A stretch of DNA of 64,000 nt, taken from the NCBI RefSeq assembly GCF_000317835.1, contig NC_019793.1:2918501-2982500 (forward strand). The letters run 5' to 3'. The position numbers and the translations under genes are program-made. Origin of the DNA: Deinococcus peraridilitoris DSM 19664. GTDB taxonomy: Bacteria > Deinococcota > Deinococci > Deinococcales > Deinococcaceae. Shown piece after piece: positions 9,132 to 15,782 of this stretch. The notes below the pieces were generated by a model, which saw only the letters and a list, made by a program, of their open reading frames with translations, was not told the origin of the DNA and searched no databases. Every line of letters begins with the position of its first letter. Within the stretch, counting starts at the first letter, position 1.

Positions 9132-10616
9132 ATGCGCGAGACATCCCAGCTGCCGGCGCCTGGGTCCGGCGCCTTCGTGTTCACTGCCCAAGAAATTCGT
9201 GAGCTTGACGCCGACCTTGCACGCCGGGACCTGCTTGAACTCACGATGGAACATGCCGGTGCGCGCGTGGCCGAAGTGATCCACGCCCGCTTTCCCACTG
9301 GACCGGTGCTTGCCCTGGCGGGCGGCGGCGCCAACGGAGGAGACACCTTTGTCGCGGCGCGTCATCTGCACGCCCTGGGACGCGAGGTGTACGTGCTGGC
9401 CCAGGGCACCCGTCACGAACTCGCCGGGCGCATGCGGCGGCGGCTGGAAGGGCTGTGCCCGATCGAGCTTCTCACCGAAGAGCGTCTGTGTGCGGGCCTG
9501 TCAAAAACGCGGGTGGTGCTCGACGGACTGCTGGGCACCGGGTTCGTGCCCCCTTTGCGTGAGGAGCTGACCCAATGGATCCGCCGGATCAACGAGGCGG
9601 GCAAAACGGTCGTCAGCCTGGATCTGCCCACCGGGCTGCCTTCGGACACCGCCGGAGACGGGTCGGACGCCGAGCGCGTCCGCGCCGATCTGACGCTGGC
9701 CCTGGTGGGCTTCAAACCTGGGCTGCTGTTCTCGGAGGTGGGTGAGGTGCAGGTGCTCGATCTGGGCGTGCCGCCGGCCCTGCTCGAGCGACACGCGCAC
9801 GCGTCATGCATCACGCCAGAGGAAGTGCGCGCCCTGCTGCCCCGCCGAGTGCGCGGTGCCCACAAGGGCACTGCCGGTCGGGTGTATGTGCTGGGCGGAC
9901 GGCCCGGTTATACTGGCGCGCCCAGCCTGACGGCCTATGGGGCGCTGCGGGCCGGGTCCGGTCTGGTGGCGCTGTACTCGCGCGCCGAACTGCCGCGTCA
10001 TCCGGTCGAGTCGATGGCCCACCGCATCGAAGACTGGAACGCGCTTACCGCGCTGCCCCGCCCCGACGCCGTGGCGCTCGGAATGGGACTGGGTGAGGAC
10101 AGCGTGCCCGTCGCGCGCCGCGTGCTGTCCTGGAAAGTGCCGGTGGTCCTCGACGCCGACGCGCTGCAAAGCGAGCTGCGAGGTGCCGGACATGACGCGG
10201 TCGTCTGGACGCCGCACCCCGGCGAGGCGGCCCGCCTGCTCGGGATCGGCACGGGAGACATCACCCGTGACCCTTTCGCGGCGGCACGCGCCCTGCAACT
10301 GGCATACGGTGGCACGGTGGTCCTCAAGGGCGGTCCCAGCGTGATTGCCACCCCGGGGGCGCTGCGCGTCTGCCTGGCCGGAAATCCTGGCATGGCCACC
10401 GGCGGCAGCGGCGATGTGCTCTCCGGGGTGATCGCCGCCCTGCTGGGTGCCGGACTCAGCGCGCCCGAGGCAGCCATAGCCGGAGTCTACCTGCACGCGG
10501 CGGCCGGAGACCGGGCCTACGCGCGACTCGGGTATGGCCTGATCGCCTCGGACATCGCTCATGAAGTGGCGCCCGCGTGGCACGTCCTACATCAAGCGTC
10601 CTCGGAAATCCTCTAG
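9132..10616 (+). CDS. nnr: bifunctional NAD(P)H-hydrate epimerase / ADP-dependent dehydratase
   Basis: 494-residue fusion that repairs damaged NADHX/NADPHX. Residues 15-215 form the NnrE epimerase domain (ALAGGGANGGDTFVAARHL; VLDGLLGTGF; DLPTGLPSDT). Residues 225-485 form the NnrD dehydratase, ribokinase-like (GRVYVLGG; VVWTPHPGEAARLL; NPGMATGGSGDVLSGVIAALL). GGAGGAG precedes the ATG at 9132, and the upstream TPR gene stops one base before. Its TAG stop (10614-10616) is part of the next gene's -10 box. Confidence 0.95.
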   Translation: MRETSQLPAPGSGAFVFTAQEIRELDADLARRDLLELTMEHAGARVAEVIHARFPTGPVLALAGGGANGGDTFVAARHLHALGREVYVLAQGTRHELAGRMRRRLEGLCPIELLTEERLCAGLSKTRVVLDGLLGTGFVPPLREELTQWIRRINEAGKTVVSLDLPTGLPSDTAGDGSDAERVRADLTLALVGFKPGLLFSEVGEVQVLDLGVPPALLERHAHASCITPEEVRALLPRRVRGAHKGTAGRVYVLGGRPGYTGAPSLTAYGALRAGSGLVALYSRAELPRHPVESMAHRIEDWNALTALPRPDAVALGMGLGEDSVPVARRVLSWKVPVVLDADALQSELRGAGHDAVVWTPHPGEAARLLGIGTGDITRDPFAAARALQLAYGGTVVLKGGPSVIATPGALRVCLAGNPGMATGGSGDVLSGVIAALLGAGLSAPEAAIAGVYLHAAAGDRAYARLGYGLIASDIAHEVAPAWHVLHQASSEIL

Positions 10617-10627
10617 ACTGATGGGCA

Positions 10628-11356
10628 ATGCAAGGCGATCTGGCGGACCTTCCTCTTCTCGGCGTGCTCGAACTGGTGCACTTCAGTCGCAAGACCGGTG
10701 TATTGGAAGTCAACAGCAAGGTGCCCTTCAACTTCACCTTTGTGCAGGGCGAGATTGTCGAGGGCGGGATTCTCGACTGGCTGGGCCTGGACGCCATCAA
10801 TGCGCTGCCCCTGTCGCCCGAAGCCGGCCGCTTTCACTTTCACAGCCGCGAAATTGCCGGTCAGCCCATCAAACCCTTCGCGCGTCTGATGGGCGACTGG
10901 GCCCACCTGGTCGACGAGTGGAGCCGGGTCTGTGGCCTGATCGGCAGTCCCAGCCGGGTGCTGCGCGGCAACCTGAGCGGCTACGAGGAAGGTCGCAGCG
11001 TGCGAGCGGTGGCGCGCCAGGGCGGCGAGAAACTGTTCACCGTTGCGCAGCGGGCGGCGGACGCGGTGGCCAGTGGGAAGCTCAGCCTGACTGACCGGTA
11101 CGCCTGGCACGTGCTGCGCATTCGTCATCCACGTTCGTCAGGGTCGGAGTTGCTGGTGGGATCTTCGCTGGAACACGTGCTGGACGGACAGCACAATCTG
11201 GGAGAATTGATCGCGCAGGGATACTCCGAGCAGGAGTTGCGCGAGTTTCTGTTGCACGAACTCCGCGAGGGTTTGCGCTTTCCTGGCGCGGGCTGGGTCT
11301 TGCGCGACCTGGCGTGGGAAACCGAAAACCTGACTCAGACGGCGCGCGCCGTCTGA
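10628..11356 (+). CDS. DUF4388-like protein
   Basis: 242 residues. The N-terminus GDLADLPLLGVLELVHFSRK followed by a beta-rich stretch ending FVQGEIVEGG matches the DUF4388/PATAN pattern found in many Deinococcus and cyanobacterial regulatory proteins. The rest is mostly helical with no recognisable catalytic motif. TAGACT (10614-10619), overlapping the nnr stop, lies 8 nt before the ATG, which suggests a leaderless promoter inside nnr. The last codons form half of a perfect palindrome (11331-11360). Confidence 0.75.
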   Translation: MQGDLADLPLLGVLELVHFSRKTGVLEVNSKVPFNFTFVQGEIVEGGILDWLGLDAINALPLSPEAGRFHFHSREIAGQPIKPFARLMGDWAHLVDEWSRVCGLIGSPSRVLRGNLSGYEEGRSVRAVARQGGEKLFTVAQRAADAVASGKLSLTDRYAWHVLRIRHPRSSGSELLVGSSLEHVLDGQHNLGELIAQGYSEQELREFLLHELREGLRFPGAGWVLRDLAWETENLTQTARAV

Positions 11357-11360
11357 GTCA
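11331..11360. terminator. perfect 30-bp palindrome over a stop codon (probable terminator)
   Basis: Arms 11331-11345 and 11346-11360 are exact reverse complements; the stop codon of the upstream gene lies inside the right arm. The following bases are only weakly U-rich, so it may act more as an mRNA 3'-end stabiliser than as a classic terminator. Confidence 0.55.
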
Positions 11361-11391
11361 AATGGATTCTGCCCCTTTTGCGTCGCCCAAC

Positions 11392-11469
11392 GGTGTTTGC
11401 GGCTTTCCGATCCGGTGGCAACCGAACCGGGAAAGGCCCGGGCCCGTTTTGTTGCCCACCGCAAACACC
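11392..11469. other. compact multi-stem inverted-repeat structure, possible structured RNA
   Basis: Outer arms GGTGTTTGCGG (11392-11402) and CCGCAAACACC (11459-11469) pair perfectly; inside are a CTTTCC-CCGGT / ACCGG-GAAAG stem and a GC-rich third stem. Lies in the 236-bp gap between convergent genes. No open frame. Confidence 0.4.
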
Positions 11470-11592
11470 AGGTCGCGCGGGTAATGCCGGTTCTGACTCA
11501 ACGCTGAAGAGAGTGTGCTTCGGCGTTGCGGTTTCGAACGTCCATGGGTACGTCATCAGGGCGTGTACGCGGGGCGGTCGCGCCGCTTTGCA

Positions 11593-12765
11593 TCAGCGCA
11601 GCCCGAACACCACGAAGTTGCTGTAACCTTCGCGCTTCAGGGCGGCCACCTGGGTTTGCAGGCTGGGATAGCCTTCACCGACCAGCAGCCCCATCCAGAC
11701 GGGTCGGGGTGAGCGCGCCCGCACGTAGCGCGAGAGCACGTGCAGGTAGGTTGTGCTCTGCGAGTAGGCCATGGGAACAAAGACGTCCACCCCGGTCCAG
11801 CGCGGCCAGATCTGCAGTGTTTCGACTTTGTAGAAGGGGTAGTTGGGATTCACGGCGGCGGTGACCAGTCCCTCGCCGCCTGCTTCGCGGTAGGCCTTGC
11901 TCATGCCGTTGGCCACCTGGGTCAGCAGGTCCTGACGGTAGGCGTACCAGCGCGGATCCAGCCGTGACGGCAGGCGCCCGGTCAGTTGCGAGAAGGCGCG
12001 TGCGGCGGCTGGATGGTAGCCGTACTCGCCTCCGGCCGGATAGCGCAGATAGTCGAGGTGCAGGCCCAGCCGCGAGTAATTTTGCGCCAGTTCCCGTGAC
12101 AGGGCGTATACGGTCTGCCGGACCCCATAGATGCTGGGATCGACGAACCCCATTCCGAGTTTGCCCCAGGTGGAGTCGGCTCCGGACGCGTCGCGGGTTT
12201 CCCACTCGGGGTGCAGGGCGAGCAGCCCTGAGTCCGAGCGGTAGCGCACAGGCGGCGCCCAGTACAGCACCTCGATCCAGGCATGCAGGCGCAGCCCCAG
12301 GCTCGCGGCGGCCTCGCGGTACTCGTTGAGTTTGTCGGTGCCGCTGAATTCGGGACGCTGCGGCGCCACCTTGCTGGGGTAAATGGTCATGCCGTGGTAG
12401 AAGCTCTCGACGAAGATATCGGTGTAGCCGGCTTCTTTGAGGGGGGTCAGGACTTCGGCGGCAGGCCGCCGGTCAGGTCGCAGCCAGGCACCCTGGATGC
12501 CCGAGCGTGCGTTGGCAGGCAGCAGCGCCGGTACTTGGGGCGCTCCGGTGGTGGCCGGCGGCAGGGGATGATCGGTCGTGCCCGGCAGGGCGGGTGTTCC
12601 CTGGGCGGGCGGTTGTGGCCAAGAAAGTGGTGACGTCTGGGTGCTGCTTTCAGAACGGGCCTGCTGTACCGGCGCGTCCAGGGCGAGCATGTCGAGGGCT
12701 CCCGGGCCAAATCCGGCCACGGCCAGCAGGGTCGCCACCAGGCCGATCAGCAGAGGTCGGAGCAT
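11593..12765 (-). CDS. family-10-like glycosyl hydrolase (GHL10), secreted or membrane-anchored
   Basis: 390 residues. N-terminal hydrophobic segment (about 5-25), then a Pro/Thr-rich linker to about 85, then a TIM-barrel GHL10 domain: GIQGAWLRPDRR, ADIFVESFYHG-type strand, LRLHAWIEVLYWAPP, GMGFVDPSIYGVRQ, GLHLDYLRYP and VDVFVPMAYS. Related proteins act on polysaccharide or peptidoglycan-associated glycans, but the substrate is not known. TAGCCT lies 5 nt upstream of the ATG, so it is probably leaderless. Confidence 0.85.
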   Translation of the reverse strand: MLRPLLIGLVATLLAVAGFGPGALDMLALDAPVQQARSESSTQTSPLSWPQPPAQGTPALPGTTDHPLPPATTGAPQVPALLPANARSGIQGAWLRPDRRPAAEVLTPLKEAGYTDIFVESFYHGMTIYPSKVAPQRPEFSGTDKLNEYREAAASLGLRLHAWIEVLYWAPPVRYRSDSGLLALHPEWETRDASGADSTWGKLGMGFVDPSIYGVRQTVYALSRELAQNYSRLGLHLDYLRYPAGGEYGYHPAAARAFSQLTGRLPSRLDPRWYAYRQDLLTQVANGMSKAYREAGGEGLVTAAVNPNYPFYKVETLQIWPRWTGVDVFVPMAYSQSTTYLHVLSRYVRARSPRPVWMGLLVGEGYPSLQTQVAALKREGYSNFVVFGLR

Positions 12766-12911
12766 GCTTCAGGCTAGGGAATCGACGCTGACGCCGTGTG
12801 AGTTGAACCCTGCATACATGAGAAATGGGCTTGATTCTCACAAAGCGTCTTGGCTGATGGGCCTTCTGATGTTTTTGGTCCGCCAGTTTTATGCTCGACC
12901 AATGCGATCGG

Positions 12912-12972
12912 CCACCTGTGTGCTGAGCGCAGGTGGGCATTTTCGAGGCACCTGCAGGTGCGAAGGTATAAC
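12912..12972 (+). promoter_or_regulatory. ACBP promoter with four ACCTG half-sites
   Basis: CCACCTG (12912-12918) and CAGGTGG (12930-12936) form one inverted repeat, and CACCTGCAGGTG (12949-12960) is a perfect 12-bp palindrome. They end just before the TATAAC box (12967-12972), so a regulator bound there would cover the -35 region. Confidence 0.5.
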
Positions 12973-12980
12973 ATGCCAGT

Positions 12981-13229
12981 ATGACCGAGGCCTTCGATCA
13001 AGCCGCGCGGGACGCACAGGCGCTGCCCGCACGTCCGGACAACACCACGTTGCTGCAGTTGTACGCGCTGTACAAGCAGGCGACCGAGGGTGACGTGAAA
13101 GGGGAGCGGCCGGGTGGCTTCGACTTCATAGGTGCGGCGAAGTTCGATGCCTGGGCGGCCTTGCGCGGAAGCAGTCAGGACGACGCCGAGCGCCAGTACA
13201 TCGCACTGGTCGAGCGGCTGAAAGGCTGA
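12981..13229 (+). CDS. acyl-CoA-binding protein
   Basis: 82 residues, close to the usual ACBP size of 86-90. It keeps the signature NTTLLQLYALYKQATEGDV, ERPGGFDF, GAAKFDAWAAL, including the Tyr and Lys residues that hold the acyl-CoA 3'-phosphate and adenine. Binds long-chain acyl-CoA in the cytoplasm; uncommon but known in bacteria. TATAAC lies 8 nt before the ATG (leaderless), and the promoter carries two palindromes. Confidence 0.93.
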   Translation: MTEAFDQAARDAQALPARPDNTTLLQLYALYKQATEGDVKGERPGGFDFIGAAKFDAWAALRGSSQDDAERQYIALVERLKG

Positions 13230-13359
13230 GCGAGGTGCCGGGCGCCGAGTGTGACCCCTTGAGGTGCGCCATCCACGGACCGTGGCCTGACGTTCTGGTT
13301 CCGGTGTACGCGCAGATCTCGTATGCGGGAGCGCCGGAACAAACGTTTTGGGAGTCCTG

Positions 13360-14154
13360 GTGACCGCGAACGAGACCCAGACGCACAGCTTCGAGGCTCA
13401 CAAGGCGCGTATGCGCGCGCTGGCGCGCGAGTTCGGGCGGGCTCATGCGTCCAAGGACCCGCACGCGCTGGCCGAAGGTCTGGGTGCCCGGCTGGCCTAC
13501 ATGGACCTGGGAGAACGCGACGGTGCGTACGACCCCGAGCACGGCGTGATCCTCGTGAATGGCAGCCACTCGCGCGAGCGCCAGCGTTTCACGCTGGCGC
13601 ACGAAGTCAGCCATGCGCTGCTGCTTGCCGACGAGGACCTGCTCTCCGACTTGCACGACACCTTCGACGGCGAGGCGCTGGAAAACGCCATCGAGACGCT
13701 GTGCAACGTCGGGGCCGCCACCATCCTGATTTCCGACGACGATCTGCGCAGCGCGCTGGAGCGCTTCGGGACCTCGGGCCAGACCATCGCGGAGGTCGCC
13801 CGCCGCGCGGACGTGTCCGCGCCCGTCGCGCTCTACGCGCTGGCGGACTTCGTACGCACCCCCGCGATGTTCGTGGTATGTGCGCCCGACAGCGCGCTTC
13901 GCGGTCACGCCCGCTTTTCGCCCGGGCGTGGGGTGGTGGTGCAGCACAGTGCCTCGACTGCCTCGATGCGCTACAGCCTGTCGCCCGGGACGCCCATTCC
14001 CGAGGGTCACACCGTGGACACGGCCTTCCGCACCGGCCTGCCCATCGACGAAGTCAGCTTTTTTCCGTTTCGCAGCGGGAAACGCATGCCCGCTATCGTG
14101 AGCGCTTTTCCGCAGCGTGGGCGGGTACTGTGCGCGTTTGAAGAGCGTGGGTAG
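13360..14154 (+). CDS. pprI: DNA-damage-response metalloprotease PprI/IrrE
   Basis: Zinc protease that, in Deinococcus, cleaves the repressor DdrO after radiation or desiccation and so switches on recA and other repair genes. 264 residues from the GTG at 13360 (GGGAG upstream; a TTG 12 nt earlier is possible). RERQRFTLAHEVSHALLLADEDLLSDLHD carries the zinc motif HEVSH (81-85). The downstream Glu of IETLCN (112) lies 31 residues after the first His, as in IrrE. Then come an HTH-like region (QTIAEVARRADVS) and a GAF-like C-terminal part. Precedes folate genes. Confidence 0.95.
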   Translation: MTANETQTHSFEAHKARMRALAREFGRAHASKDPHALAEGLGARLAYMDLGERDGAYDPEHGVILVNGSHSRERQRFTLAHEVSHALLLADEDLLSDLHDTFDGEALENAIETLCNVGAATILISDDDLRSALERFGTSGQTIAEVARRADVSAPVALYALADFVRTPAMFVVCAPDSALRGHARFSPGRGVVVQHSASTASMRYSLSPGTPIPEGHTVDTAFRTGLPIDEVSFFPFRSGKRMPAIVSAFPQRGRVLCAFEERG

Positions 14155-14162
14155 GGACAACT

Positions 14163-14684
14163 TTGATTCTGCCTGAAACCTTTGACCTCGCGCGGCGTTT
14201 TAGGAATGAACCGCTTGAGTACTGGCTGATCGGCGGAAACGCCATCGAACTGGTGGTCGACCACGACGTGCGCGATCACGACGACATCGACTTCATGGTG
14301 GCGCACCAGGACGCGCTGCGGGCGGTGCAGATCCTGCAGGCGCTCGGTTTCGAGCATGCGCACGGCAGCCTGGACGACGGGGACGTGTTTTACCGGCGTG
14401 GAGCGCTGCTCGTCGATCTGGTCCCGGTTTGCGCCGAGACCGACCCACCCCGAATGCTGGGCGCCCTGAGTGGCCTCTGTTTCCCTGCCGGATTTCTGAC
14501 CCCATACCTGGCAACACACGGGGGAGAACAGTTCCCGACGCTCAGCCCGCGCATGCACCTGCAGATGAAAACGGTCGTCGCTGAATTTTATGGTGTGCCA
14601 CCGCGCGAGAAGGATGTGCAAGACGTTCGTGCGCTGCAGGCGCATCTGCAACGAGGCAGGGTTCTGGCCGGAGAGGCCGGGTGA
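14163..14684 (+). CDS. nucleotidyltransferase-fold protein
   Basis: 173 residues. WLIGGNAIELVVDHDVRDHDDIDFMV matches the GG...DxD core of minimal nucleotidyltransferases related to aminoglycoside adenylyltransferases (AadB/LinA-like). A later Asp (LVDLVPV) may be the third acidic residue. Substrate unknown. The only start in the frame is TTG at 14163, preceded by GGGAC, 8 nt after the pprI stop. Its stop overlaps the folP GTG, so it is translated within the pprI-folP operon. Confidence 0.7.
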   Translation: MILPETFDLARRFRNEPLEYWLIGGNAIELVVDHDVRDHDDIDFMVAHQDALRAVQILQALGFEHAHGSLDDGDVFYRRGALLVDLVPVCAETDPPRMLGALSGLCFPAGFLTPYLATHGGEQFPTLSPRMHLQMKTVVAEFYGVPPREKDVQDVRALQAHLQRGRVLAGEAG

Positions 14685-15562
14685 AGACCCATACCTTGCG
14701 CTTCGGTTCGTCCGTGCCGGGTGCCCGGTACGAGGACGGCCTGTGGCAGCTGTCGTGGTCGGGTGTGGGGGTGATGGGCATTCTGAACGTCACGCCGGAT
14801 TCGTTCAGTGACGGCGGAGCCTACCGCGACCTGCCGGCAGTGCTGGCGCGCGCACACGAGTTGCAGGCAGCGGGGGCCCTGATGCTCGACGTCGGTGGCG
14901 AATCCACCCGGCCCGGCGCACAGGCCGTTTCAGCGCGTGAGGAGCTCGCGCGGATTTTGCCGGTGATCGCCGCCCTGCGTGAGGTCGGCAGTGCGGTCAT
15001 CAGCGTGGATACCATGAAAAGCAGCGTGGCGCGCGAAGCCCTTGCTGCCGGTGCGCACCTGGTCAACGATGTGTCCGGTCTGCGTGACCCGGCCATGCTG
15101 GGCGTGTGCGCGCAGGCCAGTGCGCCTGCCGTGATCATGCACATGCAGGGTGAGCCGCGCACCATGCAGCATCAACCGCACTACGGCGATGTCGCGCGGG
15201 AGGTCTTTGGGTTTTTGCAGCACCGGGCCGAAGAAGCCCTCGCCGCCGGGGTGCCCTCCGTAATCCTCGATCCGGGAATCGGTTTTGGCAAGACCCTGGA
15301 GCACAACCTGACCTTGCTGCGCGAATTACGACGTCTGACGGTTTCAGGGCATCCGGTGCTGGTGGGCGCTTCGCGCAAGCGCCTGATCGACTTTCTGGCG
15401 GGTGTGCCGCACCCCCGGGACCGTGACCCAGGTTCGCTGGCCCTGCACCTGCATGCGGCGAGCACGGGCGCGGCCCTGGTGCGGGTACACGACGTCGCCG
15501 CGCACGTGCAGGGCCTCAAAGTCTGGGAGGTTTTGAACGGCTCACCCAGTATTGACCAGTAG
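14681..15562 (+). CDS. folP: dihydropteroate synthase
   Basis: 293 residues. Condenses p-aminobenzoate with 6-hydroxymethyl-dihydropterin pyrophosphate. The two signatures are GVMGILNVTPDSFSDGG and LDVGGESTRPGA; VILDPGIGFGKTLEHN and VLVGASRKRLI are also typical. GTG start at 14681 overlaps the preceding stop (GTGA) and has GGAGAG upstream. In this genome folP is separated from folB/folK by a large gene on the other strand. Confidence 0.97.
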   Translation: MKTHTLRFGSSVPGARYEDGLWQLSWSGVGVMGILNVTPDSFSDGGAYRDLPAVLARAHELQAAGALMLDVGGESTRPGAQAVSAREELARILPVIAALREVGSAVISVDTMKSSVAREALAAGAHLVNDVSGLRDPAMLGVCAQASAPAVIMHMQGEPRTMQHQPHYGDVAREVFGFLQHRAEEALAAGVPSVILDPGIGFGKTLEHNLTLLRELRRLTVSGHPVLVGASRKRLIDFLAGVPHPRDRDPGSLALHLHAASTGAALVRVHDVAAHVQGLKVWEVLNGSPSIDQ

Positions 15563-15696
15563 GCTGTCCGGTGCCCGTTTGGAAGATCGTCAGGTGCGGT
15601 GCCGACGGTCGAAGCCAGCGACGACAGCGACCAAGAGCGGAAACTCCAGCTGTGATTTGGCGTGGTTCCGTGCGCCTGCCCGCCGAAAGCGACCAG

Positions 15697-15733
15697 CAGA
15701 ACGCCCAGCGAATAAAGTGCGCTGGGCGTTCTG
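15697..15733. repeat. perfect 14-bp inverted repeat (possible terminator)
   Basis: CAGAACGCCCAGCG (15697-15710) and its complement (15720-15733) flank a 9-nt loop, between the convergent folP and lipoprotein genes. No U-run follows on either strand, so terminator function is only a guess. Confidence 0.45.
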
Positions 15734-15782
15734 CCAGATCCGGAGAAGTTGCCGGGAACTGAATTTTTGCTGAGCAATCGTC

